From the NCBI RefSeq assembly GCF_000271485.2, contig NZ_AKVN02000001.1, positions 2,381,501 to 2,445,500 on the forward strand: a stretch of DNA of 64,000 bases, in the 5' to 3' direction. Position 1 is the stretch's first letter. Each line of letters begins with the position of its first letter. The translations under genes were made by a program, and so were the position numbers. A model generated the notes under the pieces. The model searched no databases. It was not told where the DNA came from and worked only from the letters and a program-made list of their open reading frames with translations. Positions 8,952-17,992 of this stretch are shown here, one piece after another. The stretch comes from Pelosinus fermentans DSM 17108 (GTDB lineage: Bacteria; Bacillota; Negativicutes; DSM-13327).

Positions 8952-10832
8952 ATGATTGATCGAACTCTTGATAAAAGATATACTATTTTGGAACATATTG
9001 GCGGCGGCGGTATGGCTGATGTTTATCGTGCTCATGATAAACTATTAGATCGCTCTGTAGCTGTAAAAGTGCTACGCTCGCAATTTGCTAATGATGAAGA
9101 ATTTGTTACTCGTTTTCGTCGCGAAGCGCAGGCTGCTGCCCGACTATCTCATCATAATATTGTGAATATGTATGATGTTGGCAAAGACGATGAAGTACAT
9201 TATATTGTTATGGAATATATTTCAGGTGAAACTCTTAAGGAACGTATTTTGCGAGAGCCAGTGCCGATAGAAATGGCTGTGAGAATTGCTGCAGATATTG
9301 CAGACGCATTAGAACACGCTCATCAGAATAATTTAGTGCATTGTGATATAAAGCCTCATAATATCCTTATGACTCGTGCAGGACGTATTAAAGTTACAGA
9401 CTTTGGTATTGCAAGAGCTGTAAGTTCTGTGACGATGCATCATACTGCGACGATTATTGGATCGGTGCATTATTTTTCGCCAGAACAAGCGAAAGGAACT
9501 GCAGTTGGAGCAAAATCCGATATTTATTCTTTAGGGGTAGTCCTTTACGAAATGCTGACAGGTACAGTGCCTTTTAATGGTGAGACACCGATTAGTATTG
9601 CATTAAAGCACTTACAAGAAGAGCCTCGTCCTATACGAGAATTAAAACCAGAGGTACCGCCATTGTTAGAAGCTATTGTATTAAAGGCAATGGCTAAAGA
9701 TGTGTCTAATCGTTATAATGATATTGGTGAAATGATTACGGACTTAAAGTCCGTACAAAATTATTTCAGAGATGATCATACGCGGCGCTTATCAAGAGGA
9801 GATTTCCCTACACAGATATTGCCGCGTTTAGATGAACCCATAATATCTCAAGCCAATTCGGGGACTGCGCTAGAAGCGGATAATAATCATTTGCAGAAAA
9901 AAAATCATTCCAAACGAGTAGTATGGGGACTGGTATTATTACTGCTATTTGGTTTTATGATCGGTGCCTTTTTCGCATTTGGTAAGTTCTGGAGCAACAA
10001 TGAAGTTACTGTGCCTAATGTTATTGGTAAGCAAGTTGAGGTTGCCCGCAGTCTTTTAGTAGATCAAAACTTGCGAGTGAATGTATCCGAATCATTTAGT
10101 GATAAAATACCAGCCGGACATGTTATTTCTCAATCTCCAGAAGCTGGCAACGTTGTAAAAGAGCAGCGTATGATTAATCTTGTCGTTAGTAAGGGTGGCG
10201 AAATTACTGTAGTTCCTGATCTTAGAGGACTTAGCCGGCGAGATGCAGAGCTGCAAATTAAAAATGCAGGACTTGTGGTAGGGAGAATTGATGAGCAGTT
10301 TAATGCTGATACGCCTGTTGATGTTATTATTAATCAGCAGCCGCGGCCACCTGCACAGGTTAATAAAAATACAGCGATTGATCTTGTTGTAAGTAAAGGT
10401 GCTGGTCCGCGCAAATTTGCTTTGCCAGATTTCCGTGGAACGCCAATTAATACTGTAAATACTCAAATTGAAAGCCTAAAATTAAAGGTTGGTAAAGTAA
10501 CAGAAGAAGTGAGTGACAAATATCCTTCTGGAACGATTATTGGGCAAAACCCCAGTCCTGCTGCTGAGATTACAGAAGGTGCATCTGTTGATTTAACGGT
10601 TGCAAAGGGTAATACTAGTGCTACCAAGAAGGCTGTAGTGCAGATCACTGTTCCTGAAGGAGCAATACGGCAGGCAGTACAAATCGTCATAACAGATACA
10701 AATGGACGGCGTGTAGTTTATGAAAATGTACACAAGCCTGGTGATAAGGTTGAAAAAACAGTTGATGGTGTAGGACAGGTTAGAGTACAAGTATATATAA
10801 ATGGTGTATTGTTGCAAGAGCAAACAATATAA
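8952..10832 (+). CDS. prkC: PASTA-domain Ser/Thr protein kinase (PrkC/PknB)
   Basis: A 626-residue membrane kinase: kinase domain about 10-270 (GGGGMADVYRAHD loop, DFGIARA, SPEQA), one transmembrane helix about 322-345, then three extracellular PASTA repeats (about 355-555) and a C-terminal beta-rich tail. PASTA repeats sense muropeptides or lipid II and regulate cell wall growth and germination in relatives. The catalytic loop reads HCDIKPHN instead of HRD, so the activation-loop-coupling arginine is a cysteine. AAGGAGGTGAT precedes the ATG. It ends the fhaA-to-kinase cluster and is followed 14 bases later by rsgA. Confidence 0.94.
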   Translation: MIDRTLDKRYTILEHIGGGGMADVYRAHDKLLDRSVAVKVLRSQFANDEEFVTRFRREAQAAARLSHHNIVNMYDVGKDDEVHYIVMEYISGETLKERILREPVPIEMAVRIAADIADALEHAHQNNLVHCDIKPHNILMTRAGRIKVTDFGIARAVSSVTMHHTATIIGSVHYFSPEQAKGTAVGAKSDIYSLGVVLYEMLTGTVPFNGETPISIALKHLQEEPRPIRELKPEVPPLLEAIVLKAMAKDVSNRYNDIGEMITDLKSVQNYFRDDHTRRLSRGDFPTQILPRLDEPIISQANSGTALEADNNHLQKKNHSKRVVWGLVLLLLFGFMIGAFFAFGKFWSNNEVTVPNVIGKQVEVARSLLVDQNLRVNVSESFSDKIPAGHVISQSPEAGNVVKEQRMINLVVSKGGEITVVPDLRGLSRRDAELQIKNAGLVVGRIDEQFNADTPVDVIINQQPRPPAQVNKNTAIDLVVSKGAGPRKFALPDFRGTPINTVNTQIESLKLKVGKVTEEVSDKYPSGTIIGQNPSPAAEITEGASVDLTVAKGNTSATKKAVVQITVPEGAIRQAVQIVITDTNGRRVVYENVHKPGDKVEKTVDGVGQVRVQVYINGVLLQEQTI

Positions 10833-10846
10833 CAGGAGGCAAAAAA

Positions 10847-11722
10847 GTGCAGCATGGGGTGATATTGAAAACATATAATAGTTTTTATTATGTGAAGACC
10901 AATGCGAAAGTAACAATGTGTACTTTGCGAGGACGTTTTAAGAAAGAACGCTTTTCTCTTCTAGTAGGGGATGAAGTAGAATATAATATAACAGAAAATG
11001 GCAAGGGAATCATTGAAAAGATTTTACCGCGTCGTAGTATGCTGCAACGGCCGATGATTGCGAATATCGATCAAGTGATCATCACTTTTGCAGCAGTAAG
11101 CCCAGATATTAATACCGTATTAATAGACCGATTTCTAGTATTGGCTGAAATGTCAGATTTAGATATTGTTATCTGTATTAATAAAATTGATTTAGCAGAT
11201 AGTGAGGAATTACGACCGATTCTCGAACTATATCGTAGCATTGGCTATTGTGTGATTACGATATCTGCTAAGATGGGTGTTGGCATAGAAGAGTTACGTA
11301 ATCAACTAGCTGGGAAGATTAGCGTATTTGCCGGTCCCTCTGGGGCTGGTAAGTCTACAATCTTAAATACTGTAGAAGAGGGGCTTACATTGGTAACTGG
11401 CCAAGTCAGTGAAAAGATAGGACGTGGTAAACATACGACTCGCTTTGCTGAATTGCTGCCTCTTTCTAGTGGGGGATTTGTAGTAGATACGCCAGGTTTT
11501 AGCTTCACTGAGTTTGAGAATGTGAAAAAAAATGAATTGATGTACTATTTTCCTGAAATTGCAGCTGTGGTGCATGAGTGTAAATTTAACACTTGCCTGC
11601 ATTTAAAAGAGCCTCAGTGTGCTGTAAAGCAGTTAGTGGCAGAGGGGCGCATTCAGGAGCAACGCTATCATTCCTATACTGAAATATTGGCAGAAATTCA
11701 AGATAAGAAGAAAGGATTTTAA
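10847..11722 (+). CDS. rsgA: Ribosome small subunit-dependent GTPase RsgA
   Basis: Circularly permuted GTPase that checks late 30S assembly. The 291-residue protein has an N-terminal OB fold, then G4 (NKID) ahead of G1 (GPSGAGKST) and G3 (DTPGF), then a zinc-binding region with [14 protein letters not shown]. Start GTG at 10847 has AGGAGG 9 bases upstream. RsgA (CpgA) is a PrkC substrate in Bacillus, which fits its place behind the kinase. Confidence 0.95.
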   Translation: MQHGVILKTYNSFYYVKTNAKVTMCTLRGRFKKERFSLLVGDEVEYNITENGKGIIEKILPRRSMLQRPMIANIDQVIITFAAVSPDINTVLIDRFLVLAEMSDLDIVICINKIDLADSEELRPILELYRSIGYCVITISAKMGVGIEELRNQLAGKISVFAGPSGAGKSTILNTVEEGLTLVTGQVSEKIGRGKHTTRFAELLPLSSGGFVVDTPGFSFTEFENVKKNELMYYFPEIAAVVHECKFNTCLHLKEPQCAVKQLVAEGRIQEQRYHSYTEILAEIQDKKKGF

Positions 11723-11727
11723 ATAGT

Positions 11728-12375
11728 ATGATTAAAATTTCACCATCAATTCTTTCAGCTGATTTCTCGAAGTTAGCTGAAGATATAAAACTAGTAGAGG
11801 CAGCAGGTGCTGATATGTTGCACATCGACATAATGGATGGTCATTTTGTGCCGAATCTTACTTTTGGACCACCTGTTGTAGCTGCGATTCGCAAGGTTAC
11901 TACATTGTTATTTGATGTACATTTAATGGTTAATAATCCTCAAGATTTCATTGAACCCTTTGCTAAAGCAGGAGCCGATCTTTTAACAATCCATGTTGAA
12001 ACAGCTCCACACTTACATAGAATCTTGCAATGTGTTCGAGAACTAGGGCTAAAAACGGGAGTATCCCTTAATCCGGCAACACCGCTATCTTCAATCGAAG
12101 AAGTACTTGGAGAAGTGGATATGGTCTTATTAATGACTGTAAATCCGGGATTTGGCGGTCAAAAATTTATCCCTAGTATGATTCCTAAAATAGCGAAACT
12201 AAAAAGAATGATTGATGAACGTAATCTGAAGGTTGATATACAAGTTGATGGAGGCATAAATCCAGTAACGGCTAGAGAAGTTGTAGCAGCAGGTGCCAAT
12301 ATTTTAGTAGCAGGTTCTGCGATATATCAGGCAGATGACATAAAAAAAGCGATTTGTGAAATTAGAGGGACTTGA
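11728..12375 (+). CDS. rpe: Ribulose-phosphate 3-epimerase
   Basis: Interconverts ribulose-5-phosphate and xylulose-5-phosphate in the pentose phosphate pathway. The 215-residue TIM-barrel protein has the family motifs [36 protein letters not shown] and VDGGI. It starts 5 bases after rsgA. In Bacillus the order prkC-rsgA-rpe is the same. Its product family supplies pentose phosphates, and ribulose-5-phosphate is also a substrate of RibBA encoded downstream. Confidence 0.96.
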   Translation: MIKISPSILSADFSKLAEDIKLVEAAGADMLHIDIMDGHFVPNLTFGPPVVAAIRKVTTLLFDVHLMVNNPQDFIEPFAKAGADLLTIHVETAPHLHRILQCVRELGLKTGVSLNPATPLSSIEEVLGEVDMVLLMTVNPGFGGQKFIPSMIPKIAKLKRMIDERNLKVDIQVDGGINPVTAREVVAAGANILVAGSAIYQADDIKKAICEIRGT

Positions 12376-12400
12376 TTATTTTCCTTAATGCTGGTAACAT
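12372..12400 (+). promoter_or_regulatory. Putative promoter of the riboflavin operon
   Basis: TTGATT at 12372-12377 overlaps the rpe stop codon; after 17 bases comes TAACAT at 12395-12400. Transcription would begin about 12407, just before the FMN aptamer. The -10 matches consensus only partly. Confidence 0.45.
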
Positions 12401-12420
12401 ATACAGTAATTGAATAAGTA

Positions 12421-12546
12421 AGCCTTTGGGGCAAGGTGAAAAAGAGCGATCTTTTAACTCCTTACCGGCGGTGATTAGCCCGCGAGCCGTATGGCTGATC
12501 CGGTGGAATTCCGGAGCCGACAGTATAGTCTGGATGGAAAAAGGTG
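12421..12546 (+). promoter_or_regulatory. FMN riboswitch (RFN element)
   Basis: The conserved RFN segments are all present in order: GGGGCAAGGTGAAA, TTACCGGCGGTGAT, AGCCCGCGAGC, GATCCGGTGGAATTCCGGAG and CCGACAGTATAGTCTGGATG, closed by a P1 helix pairing CCTTT (12423-12427) with AAAGG (12540-12544). The aptamer binds flavin mononucleotide. With the terminator at 12604 it should switch off ribD-ribE-ribBA-ribH when FMN is plentiful. Confidence 0.96.
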
Positions 12547-12603
12547 ATGATTTAAGTCTTATATAAGGCTTAATCAATGTTGCATTCTTCTAATGTTCTA
12601 TGA

Positions 12604-12648
12604 GGCTGTTAAAAAGTTTTTAAACTTTTTTAACAGCTTAATTTTTTT
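12604..12648 (+). terminator. Riboswitch-controlled terminator before ribD
   Basis: GCTGTTAAAAAGTTT pairs with AAACTTTTTTAACAGC (one bulge), followed by ATTTTTTT. It lies between the FMN aptamer and the ribD ribosome binding site, where an expression-platform terminator is expected. Confidence 0.85.
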
Positions 12649-12660
12649 GGAGGGTCAATT

Positions 12661-13791
12661 ATGGATGAAAAGTATATGGGGCAGGCATTAGCTTTAGCTC
12701 AGTATGCCAAAGGTCGTACCAGTCCAAATCCTATGGTTGGAGCGGTGATTGTTCGTGATGGACGAGTGGTTGGCGAAGGATGGCATAGAAAAGCCGGTAC
12801 GCCCCATGCTGAAATTAATGCATTGCAGCAAGCTGGAGATTTAGCCTATGATGCGAGTATCTATGTTACATTAGAGCCTTGCTCTCATCATGGCAGAACA
12901 GGACCATGTGTGGAAGCTTTAATTGCAGCTGGTATTAAAAAAGTAATTATTGCCATGACAGATCCTAATCCCTTAGTAGCCGGTCAAGGCATTTCTAGGC
13001 TGCGTGAGGCTGGGATTGAAGTAGTAGAGGGCGTCTTGGCAAAGGAAGCAGCAAAGCTAAATGAAACGTTTATTAAATGGATTTCTACGAAAAAGCCCTT
13101 TGTACTTTTGAAAAGTGCCATGTCTTTAGATGGGAAAATTGCTTCTTATACAGGACATTCTAAATGGATTACAGGGGCAGAATCACGAATTTATGTTCAT
13201 CAATTACGAGACACTTATGACGCTATCTTAGTCGGGATTGGTACGGTGCTCGCTGATAACCCCACTTTAACTACTCGTCTGACGTATCAGGGGAAAAATC
13301 CGATTCGTGTGGTCGTTGACAGTATGGCACGCACACCAATTCATTCTAATGTCGTTACGGATGGATTAGCGCGAACGATGATTGCTGTTACCGATAAAGC
13401 ACCTCAAGAAAAAATTGATACCCTCAGAGCTTGTGGTGTGGAAGTAATCGAGTGTGAGAAGACAACGGCTGGTGTGAATTTGTCTCATTTATTTAACATA
13501 TTAGGTGAGCAGCAAATTACGAGTATTTTGATTGAGGGCGGAGCTGCCATCAATGCTTCTGTTCTAGAAGATAATTTGGTTGATAAAATCAATTGGTTTA
13601 TTGCTCCTAAAATAGTTGGTGGCGCAGATGCTCCAGGCCCAGTTGGCGGAAAAGGGATAGCCGATGTAAATGACGCCAAAGGATTTGAAGATATACATAT
13701 GGAATCAATTGGAAAAGATATATTAATCAGCGCATATCTGCGTAACCGGGAGGGACGAGATGTTTACCGGACTTGTGGAAGAATTAGGTAA
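12661..13791 (+). CDS. ribD: Bifunctional riboflavin deaminase/reductase RibD
   Basis: Second and third steps of riboflavin synthesis: deamination of the GTP cyclohydrolase product and reduction of the ribosyl side chain. The 376-residue protein has an N-terminal zinc deaminase domain (HAEINAL, LEPCSHHGRTGPC) and a C-terminal NADPH reductase domain (from about residue 150, LKSAMSLDGKIA, EGGAAINASVL). The ATG has TTGGAGGGTC upstream. It is first in the FMN-riboswitch operon and overlaps ribE by 32 bases. Confidence 0.97.
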   Translation: MDEKYMGQALALAQYAKGRTSPNPMVGAVIVRDGRVVGEGWHRKAGTPHAEINALQQAGDLAYDASIYVTLEPCSHHGRTGPCVEALIAAGIKKVIIAMTDPNPLVAGQGISRLREAGIEVVEGVLAKEAAKLNETFIKWISTKKPFVLLKSAMSLDGKIASYTGHSKWITGAESRIYVHQLRDTYDAILVGIGTVLADNPTLTTRLTYQGKNPIRVVVDSMARTPIHSNVVTDGLARTMIAVTDKAPQEKIDTLRACGVEVIECEKTTAGVNLSHLFNILGEQQITSILIEGGAAINASVLEDNLVDKINWFIAPKIVGGADAPGPVGGKGIADVNDAKGFEDIHMESIGKDILISAYLRNREGRDVYRTCGRIR

Positions 13792-14419
13792 AGTCAAAGC
13801 CATTGCACGTGGTGTAAAATCTGTGCGTTTAACGGTAGCTGCAAAGAAGGTCTTACAAGATGTTAAATTAGGCGATAGTATTGCTGTTAATGGAACTTGT
13901 CTTACGGTAGTTGAATATGATGCAAATTACTTTACGGCTGATGTTATGCCAGAAACAGTGGATAGTACAGCTCTGGCAAATTTACAAATTGGTTCTAAGG
14001 TAAATCTTGAGAGAACTCTTAGTATTGGTGATCGCTTTGGCGGTCATATCGTAAGCGGGCATATTGATGGTATTGGAATCATTCGAGCTAAAGATAATAA
14101 TGATAATGCCGTAATTATTAAAATAGAGGCTGGTTCCGAGGTTATGCGTTATATTGTAAAAAAAGGTTCCATTGCAATTGATGGTATCAGTCTCACTATC
14201 GTAGATTATGGACAGGATTGGTTTACTGTATCATTAATACCTCATAGCGCCTCTGCCACTACATTAGGATTTAAGAAAACGGGGGATGTCGTAAATCTAG
14301 AAGCAGATGTTATTGGAAAATATGTAGAGAAGCTGCTAAATTTAGACTCAGCTCAACAACAATCTAAAACTTCTGCTATTAACATGAATTTTCTAGAAAA
14401 AAATGGGTTTACACTATAA
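13760..14419 (+). CDS. ribE: Riboflavin synthase alpha subunit
   Basis: Dismutates two 6,7-dimethyl-8-ribityllumazines to riboflavin. The 219-residue protein has two tandem lumazine-binding barrels: MFTGLVEELGKV with GTCLTVV in the first, and GGHIVSGHIDGIG with DGISLTIV in the second. Start ATG at 13760 sits inside the ribD 3' end behind GGGAGGGACG. It forms an operon with ribD, ribBA and ribH. Confidence 0.96.
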   Translation: MFTGLVEELGKVKAIARGVKSVRLTVAAKKVLQDVKLGDSIAVNGTCLTVVEYDANYFTADVMPETVDSTALANLQIGSKVNLERTLSIGDRFGGHIVSGHIDGIGIIRAKDNNDNAVIIKIEAGSEVMRYIVKKGSIAIDGISLTIVDYGQDWFTVSLIPHSASATTLGFKKTGDVVNLEADVIGKYVEKLLNLDSAQQQSKTSAINMNFLEKNGFTL

Positions 14420-14434
14420 ATTGGAGGACTGAAC

Positions 14435-15643
14435 ATGAAATTTAATACGATTGAAGAAGCAATTGAAGACATTAAAAATGGTAAAATCATCGTGGTGGTT
14501 GATGATGATGATAGAGAAAATGAGGGCGACTTATTAATGGCTGCGGATAAAGTGACTCCTGAGGCTATTAATTTTATGGCGACTCATGGACGTGGGCTTA
14601 TTTGTATGCCAGTTATTGGTTCTAAATTGGACGAACTGGGTATTGGCGCGATGGTATGTGACAATACGGATCCAAATTGTACTGCTTTTACAGTATCGGT
14701 TGATGCACATACTGTGACAACAGGTATTTCAGCCCATGAAAGAGCAGAAACGATTAGGGCCATGTTAGACCCCAATGCTCTTCCAGAACATTTTAGAAGA
14801 CCAGGTCATATTTTCCCATTGCGGTATGTGGAAGGCGGGGTCTTAAGACGTGCAGGGCATACGGAAGCTGCAGTTGACTTACCAAAGTTAGCTGGATGTT
14901 ACCCTGCAGGTGTAATTTGCGAAATTATGAATGATGATGGCAGAATGGCTAGAGTTCCAGACCTGCTGGAATTCGTTGCGAAGCATAATCTGAAGATCAT
15001 TTCCATTGCAGAATTAATTAAGTATCGGAAGGCTAATGAATCATTTATCATACGCGGTGCAGAAACAAAAATGCCAACTAAATATGGCGATTTTCAATTA
15101 GTTGCTTATGAAAGCAAATTAGATAATCAATGTCATGTTGCTTTAGTAAAAGGTGAAGTGGCAGGTAAAGAAAATGTACTGGTGCGTATACATTCAGAAT
15201 GCTTAACGGGTGATGTATTAGGATCAATGCGCTGTGATTGCGGCGAACAACTAGATAATGCATTAAAGCGTATTAGTCAGGAAGAAGCAGGAGTCCTGGT
15301 TTATATGCGCCAAGAAGGTCGTGGAATTGGTCTTGCCAATAAAATCCGCGCTTATGCATTGCAGGATCAGGGCAAGGATACAGTAGAAGCAAATGAAATA
15401 TTGGGTTTTGCACCAGATCTCAGAGATTATGGGATTGGAGCTCAAATATTAGTTGATTTGGGGTTAACAAGTATCAAGCTGCTTACCAATAATCCAAAAA
15501 AAAGAGCTGGTTTAGAAGGTTATGGATTAACGATTACGGAAAGAGTGCCTGTGGAAATTAAAGCGAATAAATTCAATCAACGTTACTTATCGGTTAAAAA
15601 AGTAAAGTTAGGGCATTTACTTAAACAATATGGGGAGGAATAA
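14435..15643 (+). CDS. ribBA: Bifunctional DHBP synthase/GTP cyclohydrolase II
   Basis: Makes both riboflavin precursors: 3,4-dihydroxy-2-butanone-4-phosphate from ribulose-5-phosphate and the pyrimidine from GTP. The 402-residue fusion has an N-terminal RibB domain ([21 protein letters not shown]) and a C-terminal RibA domain from about 205 with the zinc-site cysteines in [20 protein letters not shown] and [18 protein letters not shown] precedes the ATG. Confidence 0.97.
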   Translation: MKFNTIEEAIEDIKNGKIIVVVDDDDRENEGDLLMAADKVTPEAINFMATHGRGLICMPVIGSKLDELGIGAMVCDNTDPNCTAFTVSVDAHTVTTGISAHERAETIRAMLDPNALPEHFRRPGHIFPLRYVEGGVLRRAGHTEAAVDLPKLAGCYPAGVICEIMNDDGRMARVPDLLEFVAKHNLKIISIAELIKYRKANESFIIRGAETKMPTKYGDFQLVAYESKLDNQCHVALVKGEVAGKENVLVRIHSECLTGDVLGSMRCDCGEQLDNALKRISQEEAGVLVYMRQEGRGIGLANKIRAYALQDQGKDTVEANEILGFAPDLRDYGIGAQILVDLGLTSIKLLTNNPKKRAGLEGYGLTITERVPVEIKANKFNQRYLSVKKVKLGHLLKQYGEE

Positions 15644-15647
15644 GAAT

Positions 15648-16112
15648 ATGGTAAAATTTATTGAAGGACAATTAGTAGCTGAAGGATTAAAAATTGGTGT
15701 TGTAGTGGCGAGATTCAATGAGTTTATAAACAGTAAGCTGCTGGATGGAGCATTAGATGGTCTTAAAAGACATGGTGTAAAGGAAGAAGATATTGAAGTT
15801 GCTTGGGTACCTGGTGCATTTGAAATACCCTTAGTAGCACAGAAAATGGCTAACAGCAATAAATATCAAGCTGTGATATGCTTAGGTACTGTTATAAGAG
15901 GCAGTACTAGTCATTATGATTATGTATGTGCAGAAGTATCTAAAGGAGTAGCTCACGTAGGTATGGCTACAGGTGTTCCTACTATCTTTGGTGTTCTTAC
16001 CACAGAAAGCATTGAACAAGCAATTGAAAGAGCAGGTACGAAAGCAGGAAATAAAGGTTTTGAGTCTGCAGTAACCGCTATTGAAATGGCTAATTTATTA
16101 AGACAAATATAG
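15648..16112 (+). CDS. ribH: 6,7-dimethyl-8-ribityllumazine synthase
   Basis: Condenses the two precursors made by RibBA/RibD to lumazine, forming a capsid-like oligomer in relatives. The 154-residue protein shows [32 protein letters not shown] and GVLTT. An in-frame ATG at 15630 lies within ribBA, but GGGGAGGAATAAG directly before 15648 and the family N-terminus MVKFIEGQL favour 15648. It is the last recognisable rib gene of the operon. Confidence 0.96.
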   Translation: MVKFIEGQLVAEGLKIGVVVARFNEFINSKLLDGALDGLKRHGVKEEDIEVAWVPGAFEIPLVAQKMANSNKYQAVICLGTVIRGSTSHYDYVCAEVSKGVAHVGMATGVPTIFGVLTTESIEQAIERAGTKAGNKGFESAVTAIEMANLLRQI

Positions 16113-16151
16113 TAAAAGTAAAATATTTCCAGGGAAATGGTGAGTGATTAC

Positions 16152-16706
16152 ATGAATATTGGTATTATCAGTGATACTCATGGTTGTGCAAAAACATGGG
16201 AAACAATTTATGAAAAATATTTTACGCAGTGTGATTTTATTATTCACGCTGGAGATATACTATATCATGGTCCACGAAATGATATTCCTGCAGAATACAA
16301 TCCTAAGCAATTAGCAAATGTACTGAATAATTGTCCTATTCCCATCATAGCAGCGTGTGGTAATTGCGATGCTGAGGTTGATAGCATGGTATTAACTATG
16401 CCCATACAGTCACCCTACGCTTATATGGTGGTAGATGGTTTACATATTATTGCTACGCATGGACATAATCTTACAGAGGATGCTAAAAAGGAAATGGCGA
16501 TCAAGTTTAAGGCGAATTTATTTATTACAGGGCATACTCATGTCGCAGTACTGGAAAAAAATAATAATATTGTGTATTTGAATCCGGGATCGCCAGCGAT
16601 GTCCAAGAGAGCCGATGGACTTGGTACATTTGCTAGGTTAACAGGAGATACTATTGAGGTTTTAGATGCTGCGAGTGGGCAAGTTTTAATGTCAGAAAGG
16701 TTATAA
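16152..16706 (+). CDS. YfcE/MJ0936-family metallophosphoesterase
   Basis: A 184-residue calcineurin-like phosphodiesterase with metal-binding motifs ISDTHG, HAGDILYHGPR, CGNCD, ATHGHN and TGHTHVAVL. YfcE-type enzymes hydrolyse phosphodiesters in vitro; the physiological substrate is not known. The ATG at 16152 has GGTGAG 7 bases upstream; an in-frame ATG at 16137 lies within that RBS region and is less likely. It lies 39 bases downstream of ribH with no clear terminator between, so it may receive riboflavin-operon readthrough. Confidence 0.88.
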   Translation: MNIGIISDTHGCAKTWETIYEKYFTQCDFIIHAGDILYHGPRNDIPAEYNPKQLANVLNNCPIPIIAACGNCDAEVDSMVLTMPIQSPYAYMVVDGLHIIATHGHNLTEDAKKEMAIKFKANLFITGHTHVAVLEKNNNIVYLNPGSPAMSKRADGLGTFARLTGDTIEVLDAASGQVLMSERL

Positions 16707-16718
16707 AGGGAGGGAATC

Positions 16719-17594
16719 ATGGGAGACCATATTACAAGGGCAACTATAGTGGGGGGAGTGCGGGCTTTTGCTGCAGTGACTACAACCCTAGTAGAAGAGG
16801 CTAGAAAACGCCATGATTGTTATCCAGTAGCAGCTGCTGCTTTAGGACGGACTATGACTGGAGCTCTATTATTAGCTGCAAATCTTAAAACAAATGAGAG
16901 CATTACAATAAAAATTAGTGGAGATGGTTCTCTAGGTGAGGTTGTTACTGATGCTCATGCCAATGGAAGCGTTCGTGGATATGTTAAAAATCCACATGTC
17001 CACTTACCCTTACGAGAGGGGAAGTTAGATGTTGGTCATGCCGTTGGTAAAGGGCAGATATCTGTTACTCGATTTACAGGTTTAAAACAGCCTTTTACAG
17101 GTAGTGCAGAATTAGTGAGTGGTGAAATAGCTGAAGATATTACTAATTACTTATATATTTCAGAGCAAACTCCGTCAACAGTAGCTTTAGGTGTCTTAGT
17201 GCAGCCGGATATGATTGTTACTGCGGCTGGAGGATTTATGGTACAGGCGTTACCCAATGCTGATGATGAGGTTTTAAGTAAGATTGAAAAAAATATAGCT
17301 TTATTACCGTCCATTTCCCAATTGATAAGCGAGGGATTAGATGCAGCTGGTATTATAAATCGAATATTTGCTGGATTAGCAGTTACCATTTATGAAGAAT
17401 TTCCTTTGGAATTTAAATGTACTTGTTCCTTGGAAAAAGTACAGAAAGTGCTGGTTAGTCTCGGTGCAGAAGAGATCAACGACATTTTAGCTGAAGATGG
17501 AGAAGCTGAAGTTTGTTGCCCTTTTTGTAGTGCTAAATATCAATTTAATAAAAGTAGTTTAGAAGAAATAATTGACATAATTGAAAAACAATAG
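16719..17594 (+). CDS. hslO: Redox-regulated chaperone Hsp33
   Basis: Holdase chaperone activated by oxidation. The 291-residue protein has the N-terminal substrate-binding domain and a C-terminal zinc domain with CTC (about residue 232-234) and, about 30 residues later, CCPFC, the four-cysteine redox switch. AAGGGAGGGAATC precedes the ATG. The gene starts 12 bases after the phosphoesterase and ends at a strong hairpin. Confidence 0.95.
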   Translation: MGDHITRATIVGGVRAFAAVTTTLVEEARKRHDCYPVAAAALGRTMTGALLLAANLKTNESITIKISGDGSLGEVVTDAHANGSVRGYVKNPHVHLPLREGKLDVGHAVGKGQISVTRFTGLKQPFTGSAELVSGEIAEDITNYLYISEQTPSTVALGVLVQPDMIVTAAGGFMVQALPNADDEVLSKIEKNIALLPSISQLISEGLDAAGIINRIFAGLAVTIYEEFPLEFKCTCSLEKVQKVLVSLGAEEINDILAEDGEAEVCCPFCSAKYQFNKSSLEEIIDIIEKQ

Positions 17595-17607
17595 AAAGAC
17601 TGGGGTG

Positions 17608-17657
17608 TACAATGAAAAAAGTACTTTATGCTTTGCGTAAAGTACTTTTTCATTGTA
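17608..17657. terminator. Bidirectional terminator between hslO and the Gly/Ile peptide gene
   Basis: TACAATGAAAAAAGTACTTT and AAAGTACTTTTTCATTGTA form a stem of about 22 bp with a single bulge and a short loop; T-rich tails exist on both strands. It serves hslO on the plus strand and the small minus-strand gene ending at 17689. Confidence 0.8.
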
Positions 17658-17688
17658 TAATTAAATTTTCTAAAGTAATTTAGAAATA

Positions 17689-17805
17689 TCAGCAAGAGGA
17701 AAAATCATCAGATGAACAGCAGAAAAATAACAAAATGATGATGATGATAATAATAGACCAATTACCACCACGGCCGTTGCCATTACCTCCAAACCCGAAG
17801 CCCAT
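17689..17805 (-). CDS. 38-residue Gly-rich/poly-Ile peptide, YjcZ-like (copy 1)
   Basis: A tiny gene too short for ordinary ORF calling. The peptide begins MGFGFGGNGNGRGG, then has an uninterrupted run of seven isoleucines followed by LLFFCC and an acidic/serine tail ending in Cys. It thus has a glycine-rich head, a membrane-length hydrophobic core and cysteines. A perfect AAGGAGGAATAATT stands before the ATG. It is a clear paralogue of the peptide at 62415-62531 (same length, same layout). The pattern resembles YjcZ-type small sporulation peptides; the sigma-K-like promoter at 17848 agrees with that. Biochemical function is unknown. Confidence 0.82.
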   Translation of the reverse strand: MGFGFGGNGNGRGGNWSIIIIIIILLFFCCSSDDFSSC

Positions 17806-17847
17806 AATTATTCCTCCTTTTTTCATGCGTATTCTTGTGACTTACTA

Positions 17848-17876
17848 CATTGTATGCTTACTAGACAGAGTAGGTG
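17848..17876 (-). promoter_or_regulatory. Sigma-K-like promoter of the Gly/Ile peptide gene
   Basis: On the minus strand CACC (17876-17873), 16 bases, then CATACAATG (17856-17848). This matches the sigma-K consensus mACm-16/17-CATAnnnTA with one mismatch in the last base. The start codon is 43 bases downstream. Confidence 0.6.
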
Positions 17877-17992
17877 ATAATTGAACGAATAATCTTAGTT
17901 AAAGGAAAGCAACATTAGGTATACATATGCAGGAGTTTATAATTTCTCGACGAATCTTGTACATACAATTAGGAAGGAAGAGAGAGTTGCAG

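Noticed and set aside
17962-17969. CATACAAT before the 102-residue hypothetical gene
   Set aside because: It lies directly against the ribosome binding site and has no matching -35, so it cannot serve as the -10 of that gene.
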